A DNA stretch of 6,178 bases, taken from the NCBI GenBank assembly GCA_964519015.1, contig CAZFHZ010000162.1:1-6178 (forward strand), written 5' to 3'. The notes beneath the pieces are model-generated. The model had not been told where the DNA came from, ran no database searches, and was given only the letters and a program-made list of their open reading frames with translations. This document shows positions 1-6,178 of the stretch, piece after piece; position 1 is the first letter of the stretch; the number at the start of each line of letters is the position of its first letter. Origin of the DNA: CAZFHZ01 sp964519015 (GTDB lineage Bacteria > Blakebacterota > Blakebacteria > Blakebacterales > CAYUVJ01). Both the position numbers and the translations under genes were made by a program.

Positions 1-23
1 CGGGCCGGTCGGTGACCGGCCCG
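1..23 (-). terminator. GC-rich hairpin, candidate operon terminator cut by window edge
   Basis: Bases 1-10 (CGGGCCGGTC) and 14-23 (GACCGGCCCG) are perfect reverse complements around a 3-base GGT loop. It lies 65 bases past the stop of the antiporter gene, in the only clearly AT-richer non-coding patch (about 35-85). For minus-strand transcripts the expected U-tract would lie left of base 1, outside the window, so rho-independent termination cannot be confirmed. Reading rightwards there is no T-run after the stem, so a plus-strand terminator is less likely. Bases 24-88 hold no gene or other signal I can support. Confidence 0.45.
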
Positions 24-88
24 GTGTGAACAAGACCTAAAAAGTTGGATAAAAACGGTCGGGAAAGAAACAGGAAAAGCAGCTCGGC

Positions 89-1894
89 TCAGGAGTCCAT
101 CGACGATCCCGCCAGTGGTCCCGCCGCTCCCCGCCTGAGTCGCTGATAATCGTCGGCCCGTAGAGCCTGGACCCGTTCGCGGATACTCTCCCGCGGCCAG
201 CCGTAGGTCTCCAGGACGGCCCCGAAGAGTCGGACGGCGGTCTCCAATTCCTCAGGTACCACCAGTGTGGCCCCGGCCGCATGCAGGCGTTCCACGTCGG
301 CCAGGAAGCGGGTCCGGACCAGGATCGTCAGCTCGGGGGCCAGCAAGTGGGTCGTCTGGGTGATCTGAAGCGCCCCGAGCCGGTCACCGGTGACCACCAC
401 CAGCATCCGGGCGCCTTCCAGGTTACATCCCTCCAGGACCGCCGTGCGGATCGCGTCCCCGACCAGCACCCGGAAGCCTTCCTCCTCGGCCTGGCAGGCC
501 AGGACGGGATTGAGTTCGACCACCAGCACGGGGATGCCGGCCAAGCGCAGGGCCCGGCAGACCCGCTGTCCCCCGGGGCCGAAGCCGACCACCACGGTGT
601 GGCCGGTGATCTTCCCGGCGTCGGCGATCGACGCAGTGGCCGCTCCGGAAGCGGGGCGTGATCGGAGTCGCTCCAGCCACATACCCAGGGCGGGGCCTAG
701 GGCGACCAGGGCCGGGGTGAGGGCCATCAGCAGGACGCTGACGGCCAAGAAAAGCTGCTGGCCGGGCACGCCCAGCCCGGCCGGGGTGAGACCGAGCGAC
801 GCCCCGGCCCGTTCGACCACGAAGGAGAACTCGCCGATCTGAGCCAGAGCCAGACCGGCCGCCGCCGCGGTCCGCAATGTCGTCCCGGTGGCCCATACGG
901 CGAGCGCAGCCAGCAGGGCCTTGCCGACCAGCACCGCCGTCGTGACACCGGTCACCAGCAGGGGCCGCTCCAGCAGATAGGCCGGGTCGAGCAGCATACC
1001 GACCGAGATGAAAAAGAGGGCGCTGAAGACGGTCCGCAGGGGGAGCATCTGGCTGAAGGCGTGCAGGCCGTAACGGCTCTCGCTGACCATCAGGCCGGCC
1101 AGGAAGGCCCCCAGCGCCAGACTCACCCCGACCAGATGGAGCAACCAGGCGGTCCCGAAACAGAGGGTGACCACGGTGAGCAGGAACAATTCCTGACTGC
1201 GGGTCCGCGCGATCCGCTCAAGCAGCCAGGGGACCAGGCGACGCGAGGCGAACAACACCACCGCCACGATGAGGATCGACTCGACCAGCGCCACGGCCAG
1301 TCGACCCACCTCACCGACCGGTCCGGCCAGGAAGGGGAGCAGCAGGATGATCCCGACCGCGGCCAGGTCCTGGAACACCAGGACGGCCAGCGCGGCGCTC
1401 CCGGTCGGGCCCTCCACCTCACCCCGGTCGCTGAACACCCGCAGCACCACGGCCGTGCTGCTGAGCGCCACCAGTAGACCGGTGTAGAGCGCGACCCGCA
1501 GAGGCACCCCGAGCGCCGCCAGGACCATCAGGGTGAGCAGGGCGGTGGCAGCCGACTGCAGCCCCCCGCCCCACACGACCTGCCGCATGATGCGCAGCAG
1601 GCTCTCGAGCCGGAACTCCAGCCCGATTGTAAAGAGGAGCAGGATAACGCCGACCTCGGCCGCCTGCTCCACCAGGGCCGTTTCGCGCACCAGCCCGAGC
1701 ACGCCGGGCCCGGCCAGTGCACCCGCCACCAGATAGCCCACGATGGGGGCGATGCGCAGCCGCTGACAGAGATAGACGATGCCGCCACCGAGCAGGAAGA
1801 GGAGGACCATCTCCCCCAGGAAGGGGAGCTCGCCGACGGCGGAGACGGCGCTCCCGGTCAGGAACCGGAGGATGGGCAGGGTGTCGGGTGCCAC
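89..1894 (-). CDS. Kef-type monovalent cation:proton antiporter (CPA2 family) with TrkA-N domain
   Basis: This 601-residue inner-membrane protein is predicted to exchange K+ or Na+ for H+. Residues about 29-405 form the Na+/H+ exchanger domain, with roughly 12-13 hydrophobic segments. KefB/KefC-like signatures are GYLVAGALAGP (53-63), LLLFTIGLEF (85-94), ALSSTAVVL (143-151), VFQDLAAV (173-180, with D176 the likely ion/proton-binding Asp), GAFLAGLMVSES (262-273), FFISVGM (294-300) and IGEFSFVV (353-360). Residues about 431-545 form a cytosolic TrkA-N (RCK) Rossmann domain with GFGPGG at 437-442. Glu460 at the end of the second strand (VLVVELNP) suggests NAD(H) rather than NADP(H). Only about 55 residues follow, so no TrkA-C domain is present. 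No KefF-like quinone reductase gene is adjacent, so glutathione gating as in E. coli KefC is not supported. The start is GTG, chosen because GGAAGG lies 9 bases upstream. It sits 22 bases after the peptidase gene and is last in the series. Family is confident; the ion transported is not. Confidence 0.95.
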   Translation of the reverse strand: MAPDTLPILRFLTGSAVSAVGELPFLGEMVLLFLLGGGIVYLCQRLRIAPIVGYLVAGALAGPGVLGLVRETALVEQAAEVGVILLLFTIGLEFRLESLLRIMRQVVWGGGLQSAATALLTLMVLAALGVPLRVALYTGLLVALSSTAVVLRVFSDRGEVEGPTGSAALAVLVFQDLAAVGIILLLPFLAGPVGEVGRLAVALVESILIVAVVLFASRRLVPWLLERIARTRSQELFLLTVVTLCFGTAWLLHLVGVSLALGAFLAGLMVSESRYGLHAFSQMLPLRTVFSALFFISVGMLLDPAYLLERPLLVTGVTTAVLVGKALLAALAVWATGTTLRTAAAAGLALAQIGEFSFVVERAGASLGLTPAGLGVPGQQLFLAVSVLLMALTPALVALGPALGMWLERLRSRPASGAATASIADAGKITGHTVVVGFGPGGQRVCRALRLAGIPVLVVELNPVLACQAEEEGFRVLVGDAIRTAVLEGCNLEGARMLVVVTGDRLGALQITQTTHLLAPELTILVRTRFLADVERLHAAGATLVVPEELETAVRLFGAVLETYGWPRESIRERVQALRADDYQRLRRGAAGPLAGSSMDS

Positions 1895-1903
1895 GTTCAG
1901 GAG

Positions 1904-1909
1904 CCTTCC
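1904..1909 (-). promoter_or_regulatory. Ribosome binding site of the antiporter gene
   Basis: GGAAGG on the minus strand lies 9 bases before the GTG at 1894. It falls inside the 22-base gap after the peptidase stop codon and supports GTG over the next in-frame ATG (residue 29), which would remove the residues ahead of the first membrane helix. Confidence 0.6.
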
Positions 1910-1916
1910 GGTCGTC

Positions 1917-3587
1917 TCAGCGGCTCAGGCCCAGCACTTCGCGACCCTGTTCGAAGACCACGTCCACCGGGATGCCGGCGGCCCCGACCCGGGCCAGATC
2001 CCCCTGGAGAAGAGCGTCGATGGTGCCCAGTTCCTCCATGAACCGCACCGCCCCTTCGTAATCCCCATCCCCCTGCAGGAGGATGATCCGCTCGCTCAGG
2101 GCGCGGATCGCCCGGCGGGTGGCGGCCTCCTCCACCCGGTAAGTGCCGCTGGTCTCATCGCGGGTGAAGGCGCCCATCTGCCGGAAGAAGTTGTACCGGG
2201 TCAGGTTCGCCCGCCCGTGAGCGCTCGAGGCGCCGAAGCGGATGGCGCGGAAGAGGCCCGCGAAGAACGTGACGTAGTTGTCCATCACCTCGCCGTCGGT
2301 GATCTCCCCCATCTCCCGCAGTTGCTCCACCAGGAAAAGACCTACGATATCGGCCTTCCCCTCCTCCAGCGCCGAGGCCTGCTCCTGCATCGCCTCCCGT
2401 ACCGGGCCCCGCCCGTTCAGGGTCGTCTTGATGCCCAGACCGTGGGCGACCTCGTGGAACATGGTGTTGGCGAAGAAGGCGTCGAAGGTGACATGCCGGC
2501 GCTGGGCCGGGTCGATGAGCAGACGAGCGATCGGCACCAGGATGCGGTCGAACTTGGCCCGCATGGCGTTCTTGAGCTGGAGCCGGCGGGCGCCCTTGCG
2601 GAGCTGGACCTCAGGGTCGTTGGGCAGGTTGATGGCGATCGTCTTCGAGCCCGCGTTGGAGTCCCCGGCCACGAAGAGCAGGTCGTAGGCGTTCAGGTCA
2701 CTGGAATCGCCGGGTGATTCCTGCTTGTAGGCTTCCGCCACCGGTAGCCGGCGCTGCAGGGCCGGCAGCAGGCGGGCGTACCGCTCCAGCCGGCGGCTCC
2801 ACTCCGGGTCCTTGAGGAGCACGAAGGCCTCGTACGCGGCCTTGTAGCCGAAGAGCTGGTCCTCATAGGTCTCGATCGGACCGATCACCAGTTCGACCCG
2901 GTTGCTCTTGTTATCCATCCAGGCCAGGTCGCTCGGCTGGTAGTTGTCACTGACCAGGGCGTCCGCCCGCAGCCTGAGGTAGTGGGCGAAACCGGCATCC
3001 TCACTCAGGTCGGCCGCCTGGCGCAGGCGGTCGGCGGCGGCGACCAAGGCGGGCCGGTAGATGACATGGTAGGGCATGATCCGGAGCCGGCCACCCGGGT
3101 CACGGTCCACGACCGTGTAGAGGCTGCGCAGACCTTCGGCGGTGGCCGGATCGGCCGCACAGGCGGCCTCGAACTCCTCCTTGGTCAGGTCGGGCGGGTA
3201 GAGGTTGGCGCCAAGCGGCTTCGGAGACGTCCCTTCCAGCCACGGCTGGTCCCCGTTCAGCCGGTCCCAGGGACCGTAGTTGATGGCGGCGAACCGCCGC
3301 TGATCCTCGCTGGTGAGCCTCTCCATGAAAAGCTGCCGCGGGCCCCATGCCTGCACCCAGAAGAGCTCGTCCATGTACCCGGCGGCATCGATGAGCAGAC
3401 CGATCATCCGACGCTGAGCCTCGCTCAGTCCGCTCAGGTCTGCTTCCAGCCGCACGGTGGTGTACTGCGCCAGCCGTTCCTGGAGGGTCATGGTGTCCAC
3501 TCCTCTATCCTGCCGGTCGCCGTCCGATCCGCAGCCGCCCGCCACCAGGCAGGCGGTGATCGGGACCAGCCAGAGATGACGTCGCAT
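1917..3587 (-). CDS. Lipoprotein zinc peptidase, dipeptidyl-peptidase III (M49) type
   Basis: This 556-residue protein is predicted to be an exported, lipid-anchored metallopeptidase; M49 enzymes release dipeptides from the N-termini of short peptides. The N-terminus is a lipoprotein signal (MRRH, hydrophobic stretch, then LVAGGC with Cys19). Gly20 follows, so there is no Asp retention signal. The zinc site is H378-E379-V-A-H382 with EEGKAD at 408-413; by analogy with human DPP III the third ligand should be Glu409. Other M49-like segments are an N-terminal helical region around MDELFWVQAWG (72-82), INYGPWDRL (102-110), a YPPDLTKEEFE stretch (130-140) and AHGRAN (456-461), whose His457 may correspond to the catalytic His of DPP III. 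The classical motif is HExxGH; here it is the five-residue HExxH, known from some bacterial members such as that of Caldithrix abyssi. Length is near that of short bacterial M49 proteins and below the roughly 700 residues of eukaryotic ones. The ATG start has GGAGG 7 bases upstream. Family is well supported; substrate is unknown. Confidence 0.88.
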   Translation of the reverse strand: MRRHLWLVPITACLVAGGCGSDGDRQDRGVDTMTLQERLAQYTTVRLEADLSGLSEAQRRMIGLLIDAAGYMDELFWVQAWGPRQLFMERLTSEDQRRFAAINYGPWDRLNGDQPWLEGTSPKPLGANLYPPDLTKEEFEAACAADPATAEGLRSLYTVVDRDPGGRLRIMPYHVIYRPALVAAADRLRQAADLSEDAGFAHYLRLRADALVSDNYQPSDLAWMDNKSNRVELVIGPIETYEDQLFGYKAAYEAFVLLKDPEWSRRLERYARLLPALQRRLPVAEAYKQESPGDSSDLNAYDLLFVAGDSNAGSKTIAINLPNDPEVQLRKGARRLQLKNAMRAKFDRILVPIARLLIDPAQRRHVTFDAFFANTMFHEVAHGLGIKTTLNGRGPVREAMQEQASALEEGKADIVGLFLVEQLREMGEITDGEVMDNYVTFFAGLFRAIRFGASSAHGRANLTRYNFFRQMGAFTRDETSGTYRVEEAATRRAIRALSERIILLQGDGDYEGAVRFMEELGTIDALLQGDLARVGAAGIPVDVVFEQGREVLGLSR

Positions 3588-3594
3588 CCACGTT

Positions 3595-3599
3595 CCTCC
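3595..3599 (-). promoter_or_regulatory. Ribosome binding site of the M49 peptidase gene
   Basis: A perfect GGAGG core on the minus strand lies 7 bases before the ATG at 3587, within the 28-base gap after the HEAT-cyclophilin gene. It fixes the start just ahead of the lipoprotein signal and argues for its own translation initiation on a shared transcript. Confidence 0.75.
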
Positions 3600-3615
3600 A
3601 CCGCTTCAGGTTCGT

Positions 3616-5718
3616 TCAGGGCCGGTCCGGCCCGGTGACCACCAGCGCCCGCACCACCCGGTCCCCTTCCCGGATGGTGTCCACCACCTCCAGGCCTTCC
3701 ACCACCCGGCCGAAGGCCGTGTAGCGACCGTCCAGGTGAGGCTGCGGGCTGTGGGTGATGAAGTACTGCGAACTCTCGGTGTCCTTGCCAGCGCTGGCCA
3801 TGCCGATGACCCCCCGCTCGAAGGGGATCCGGGTAAACTCGCTGCGGATGGCGAAACCAGGTCCACCCAGTCCGTCCCCCCGCTCGAAGTCCCCTCCCTG
3901 GATCACGAAGTTCGGGACCACCCGATGGAAGGGAACCCCGTCGTAGTGCCCTTCGACAGCCAGCCTGAGGATGGTGTCCACCGTCTGGGGCGCTTCCAGT
4001 GGTTCGAGCTCGACCGTGATGTTCCCCCGGCGGGTGACCAGGACCAGCCGGGGATGGTCTCCCCAGGCGGCCAGCCGTGTCCAGTCGACGGAGGGCGTGG
4101 ATTCCGGTTCCCCGGCCGGTGAGGGCGCGGCCGCCACACCGGTCAGCCGCTCGAGTGCCCCCCGGGCCGCCTCCTGCAGCACCGGGTTGGGGTCACCGGT
4201 CACCCGCTGCAGCAGCGGCAGGGCCCCCCGGTCGCCCAGCCGGCCCAGAGCGCCCAGAACAGCGGTCATCGCCTCCACGTCGCCCGGGCTGAGCAGCTGC
4301 CGGTAGCACCGGATCAGGGCATCGGCCGCCCCCAGCGGGCGGAAGGCGCTGTCGGCCAGGGCTCCGGCCGCCGAGAGGACGATCCCCCGATCGGGGCGGC
4401 GGAGTGCGCCGACATAGACCTCGGCGTAGGACGCCGGGTCGGCCTCCGGCCGCCGCCGCTCCCGTCGCCAGCGGCCCGCGAGGGCGTCGATCGCCGCCGC
4501 CGCGGTCGCGACATCGGTCGAGGCGGCGAGGGCCTGCAGCCGCTCCAGCCCAGCCGGGCCGGGGACCTGGCCGAGAGCGGCCACCGCCCGGGTGCGCGCG
4601 CCCGCCTCTTCCCGGTGGCCCTCCAGCCACGATTCCACGAATCCGCTCTCCCCTCCCCGGATGAGGATCGGGAGGAGGGCGGCACCGGTCTGCCAGGCGT
4701 CGGGATGCGCCTCGATCCACGACCGCACCCGGGTCGTCAGCATCTCCTCGGGCTGACCGATCCCGGCCAAGCCTTCAGCGGCCGCCACCGCCACGTGGAC
4801 GCTGCCGCTCCCGCCGGGAGCGCTCTTCTCGTCGTCGAGGGCATCCAGCAGCGCTGCCCGGGCGGAGCCGCCGGCTCGGCCGGCCAGCGCCCGGACGGCC
4901 AGCACGCGGATGCGCCAGTCGCCGGAGGTATACAGTCGCTCGATGATCCGTTCCCCGTCCACCTCCTCGGCCAGCCGCCCCAGTCCCTGGATCAGGAAGC
5001 CGGTGGCCTCATCGTCCCGATCCAAGGCATCGAGCCGGGCTCTTACTCGGTCGGCCTGGGGGGCCCAGGCTCCGGTCCGGGCGGAACGCCCGAAGTAGTA
5101 GGCGGCGTTCCGCCGCACCAGCGGGTCCCGGTCGTCCAGGTCGTCCAGGAGGCGTTCGACGGCGGCCGGGTCGTGGATCCCCCGGATGGCGAAGCGGCCG
5201 ATGGCCAGTGCCAGGGCCGCCTCCTCCTCACCGGCGACCCGCAGGCCGGCCAGCCGGCCCAGGTCGTCCGGTCCGCCGATCTTGCCCAGCGCCTCCAGGA
5301 TGAGTCGCCGGACCTCCGGGTCCCGTTCCTGTTCGAAGCTCTGCCAGAGTTCCCAGGCGGCCGTGGAGTCGGCCGACTGGCCGAGGGCGAAGACCGCGTC
5401 GGCGCGTACTCCGGCGTCGCGGTCCTCGAGGAGACGCCGCAGCGCCGGCAGAGCACCCTCGTCCTGGACCGAGGCGAGCGCGAAGGCGGCCCGGGCTCGC
5501 ACCTCCGGATCGGGATCGTCGAGCCGGGCGGTCAGCCCGGCTCCGTCGCGCGCCACCTGACGGTCCACCACCGCCTGCAGTTCCGGTCGTTTTAGCAGTC
5601 CGTCGGCGGCCCGCTCCCCGGATCGCGGCGGGGAGCCGCAGCCGGAGACCACCAGGCCCACCAGGACGACCGGACGGAGGCGCCCTGCCAGGCGTCGTAT
5701 CCCACCATATTCCCACAT
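3616..5718 (-). CDS. Lipoprotein with HEAT repeats fused to a cyclophilin-type peptidyl-prolyl isomerase
   Basis: This 700-residue protein is predicted to be lipid-anchored, with a long helical solenoid carrying a C-terminal prolyl cis-trans isomerase, so a likely envelope folding factor. The signal peptide ends in VVSGC with Cys27, followed by Gly. Residues about 58-526 are HEAT/PBS-lyase-like repeats; typical units are DPDPEVRARAAFALASV (68-84), DRDAGVRADAVFALG (99-113), DPEVRRLILEALGKIG (133-148) and DRDPLVRRNAAYYFG (196-210). A Pro/Ser/Glu-rich linker (about 530-545) leads to the cyclophilin domain (about 555-697). That domain has FHRVVPNFVIQGGDF (597-611), giving the catalytic Arg599 plus Phe604 and Gln607, then SQYFI (650-654, Phe653) and HLDGRYTAFGRV (661-672). 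His661 replaces the Trp121 of human cyclophilin A, as in many bacterial homologues, which predicts weak cyclosporin binding. The active-site Arg is intact, so activity is expected. I chose ATG 5718 over GTG 5766 because it has GGGAG 7 bases upstream and gives a normal-length signal peptide; the GTG would add 16 residues. HEAT repeats probably bind client or partner proteins; partners are unknown. Confidence 0.9.
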   Translation of the reverse strand: MWEYGGIRRLAGRLRPVVLVGLVVSGCGSPPRSGERAADGLLKRPELQAVVDRQVARDGAGLTARLDDPDPEVRARAAFALASVQDEGALPALRRLLEDRDAGVRADAVFALGQSADSTAAWELWQSFEQERDPEVRRLILEALGKIGGPDDLGRLAGLRVAGEEEAALALAIGRFAIRGIHDPAAVERLLDDLDDRDPLVRRNAAYYFGRSARTGAWAPQADRVRARLDALDRDDEATGFLIQGLGRLAEEVDGERIIERLYTSGDWRIRVLAVRALAGRAGGSARAALLDALDDEKSAPGGSGSVHVAVAAAEGLAGIGQPEEMLTTRVRSWIEAHPDAWQTGAALLPILIRGGESGFVESWLEGHREEAGARTRAVAALGQVPGPAGLERLQALAASTDVATAAAAIDALAGRWRRERRRPEADPASYAEVYVGALRRPDRGIVLSAAGALADSAFRPLGAADALIRCYRQLLSPGDVEAMTAVLGALGRLGDRGALPLLQRVTGDPNPVLQEAARGALERLTGVAAAPSPAGEPESTPSVDWTRLAAWGDHPRLVLVTRRGNITVELEPLEAPQTVDTILRLAVEGHYDGVPFHRVVPNFVIQGGDFERGDGLGGPGFAIRSEFTRIPFERGVIGMASAGKDTESSQYFITHSPQPHLDGRYTAFGRVVEGLEVVDTIREGDRVVRALVVTGPDRP
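3619..3633 (-). repeat. Short GC inverted repeat at the 3' end of the HEAT-cyclophilin gene
   Basis: GGGCCG (3619-3624) and CGGCCC (3628-3633) pair around a 3-base loop. The repeat covers the last five sense codons and abuts the TGA stop. No T-run follows on the minus strand, so it is unlikely to terminate transcription; it could be a weak 3' mRNA structure between genes or simply a product of Pro/Arg/Asp codon choice. Confidence 0.25.
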
Positions 5719-5725
5719 CTCGGAT

Positions 5726-5730
5726 CTCCC
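5726..5730 (-). promoter_or_regulatory. Ribosome binding site that decides the HEAT-cyclophilin start
   Basis: GGGAG on the minus strand lies 7 bases before ATG 5718. The competing GTG at 5766 has a purine-rich GGGGGAG only 3 bases away, which is too close for efficient initiation. Together with the signal peptide length this favours the ATG. Confidence 0.6.
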
Positions 5731-5785
5731 GGTTCGAAACCAGGCCGCTGCCGGGCGCGACCTCACGGGCTCCCCCGGAAAGGAC

Positions 5786-6178
5786 TCAAGGCCGGTGTAG
5801 AGAGTTCCTTGCGGGCGGCAGCCGGCCGCTTATCCGAAGTTCGATTGCCGCCTCCGAGGAGTTCCTGGCCACCTCGTCGGTGACCCTGAGGGTCACCCGG
5901 TACGCTCGGAGTTTCGGCTCGGGTATGACCACCCGCAGGCTCTCCGCGGTCCGGGTGGTGATACCGCTCCGGCGCCAGCTGGTGGTGACGGTGCGCTGCT
6001 CGTCCGTCCGACCCACAGCCGCCCGGAACAGCTCCGCGATGACTTCAACAAGCCCTCCACTTTCTCCTTCCGTGACACTCAGGGCGATGGTGTAGTCGGT
6101 GGCGCCGACATCGTCCTTCTCGAGTCCCGCGATCTCAAAGTAGAGATACATCGGCTCCCCGGGAAGGAAGGTATTGTC
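5786..6178 (-). CDS. C-terminal part of an unidentified protein, resembling the tail of GWxTD-type proteins (5' end outside window)
   Basis: The reading frame stays open to the window edge, so only the last 130 residues are seen; the Met encoded at 6149-6151 is internal, not a start. The fragment begins DNTFLPGEPMYLYFEIAGL and continues with alternating hydrophobic stretches (DYTIALSVTEG, SLRVVIPE, AYRVTLRVTDEVARN, AAIELRIS), a pattern typical of a beta-sandwich. The order FxPGEPxYxYFEI...G...Y near the front and YRxTLRVTD near the end resembles, from memory, the C-terminal beta-rich region of GWxTD domain-containing proteins of Bacteroidota and Gemmatimonadota. The GWxTD motif itself would lie upstream and cannot be seen. 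The stop is 67 bases before the HEAT-cyclophilin ATG, so it is probably the upstream operon partner. The coding assignment is confident; the family is tentative. Confidence 0.7.
   Translation of the reverse strand, partial: DNTFLPGEPMYLYFEIAGLEKDDVGATDYTIALSVTEGESGGLVEVIAELFRAAVGRTDEQRTVTTSWRRSGITTRTAESLRVVIPEPKLRAYRVTLRVTDEVARNSSEAAIELRISGRLPPARNSLHRP

Larger units (their letters stand above)
89..6178 (-). other. Probable polycistronic operon of four genes (first gene incomplete)
   Basis: Four minus-strand genes follow one another with gaps of 67, 28 and 22 bases. Shine-Dalgarno-like sequences precede the three genes whose starts are visible. No T-tract terminator or convincing promoter is seen between them; the only strong terminator-like hairpin lies after the last gene. 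The promoter must lie right of the window, or a weak internal one escaped notice. Confidence 0.65.

Noticed and set aside
423..896. Minus-strand Arg/Gly/Pro-rich frames inside the antiporter gene
   Set aside because: They are out-of-frame shadows of the antiporter; their low-complexity composition is what a frame-shifted GC-rich gene gives.
1779..2717. Long plus-strand open frame (312 codons) across the antiporter/peptidase junction
   Set aside because: It runs antisense to two well-supported genes, spans their junction, and has no recognisable domain; long antisense frames are common at this GC content.
4440..4620. Very GC-rich, repetitive-looking stretch within the HEAT region
   Set aside because: It encodes Ala/Arg/Gly-rich helices in the HEAT array; the repetition is at codon level, with no direct DNA repeats of meaningful length.
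4615..5595. Long plus-strand open frame (326 codons) opposite the HEAT repeats
   Set aside because: Its Gly/Pro/Gln/Arg-rich product mirrors the GC-rich HEAT codons on the other strand; there is no ribosome binding site or family match that I can see.
5726..5745. GGTTCGAAACC resembling a tRNA T-arm near the start of the HEAT-cyclophilin gene
   Set aside because: The five-base stem around the TTCGAAA loop has a C-A mismatch, and no acceptor, D or anticodon arm can be placed around it; part of it is the ribosome binding site region on the other strand.
1..6178. Possible mobile element, CRISPR array or defence island
   Set aside because: There is no transposase, integrase, terminal repeat, regular spacer pattern, nuclease or toxin-antitoxin pair; base use looks uniform across all four genes.

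Overview
The window is strongly GC-rich and codes almost entirely on the minus strand. It holds one tight gene series, read from high to low coordinates: the 3' end of an unidentified gene (5786-6178), a lipoprotein fusing HEAT repeats to a cyclophilin-type peptidyl-prolyl isomerase (3616-5718), a lipoprotein metallopeptidase of the dipeptidyl-peptidase III (M49) type (1917-3587), and a Kef-type monovalent cation:proton antiporter with a C-terminal TrkA-N domain (89-1894). The gaps are 67, 28 and 22 bases. Shine-Dalgarno-like sequences precede all three complete genes and no internal terminator is visible, so co-transcription is likely. The series ends near the left edge at a perfect 10-bp GC hairpin (1-23), a plausible terminator cut off by the window edge.

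Organism: two lipoprotein signal peptides imply a bacterium that anchors exported proteins by lipid. The residue after each lipobox Cys is Gly, not Asp, which in diderms would favour the outer membrane. High GC, a large HEAT-cyclophilin lipoprotein, an M49 lipoprotein with a five-residue HExxH motif, and a C-terminal fragment resembling the tail of GWxTD-type proteins together suggest a Gemmatimonadota-like or other FCB-group diderm. This is inference from gene content; there is no rRNA or marker gene here to settle it.

Functionally, three of the four products appear envelope-associated: a folding factor on a solenoid scaffold, a zinc peptidase, and an inner-membrane K+/Na+:H+ antiporter. This could be an envelope maintenance or stress group, but nothing in the sequence proves that they act together. 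I see no mobile element, CRISPR array, tRNA, rRNA, phage gene or defence system. The long plus-strand reading frames are high-GC antisense shadows. The most distinctive points are the HExxH (not HExxGH) motif in the M49 protein and the HEAT-cyclophilin lipoprotein fusion.
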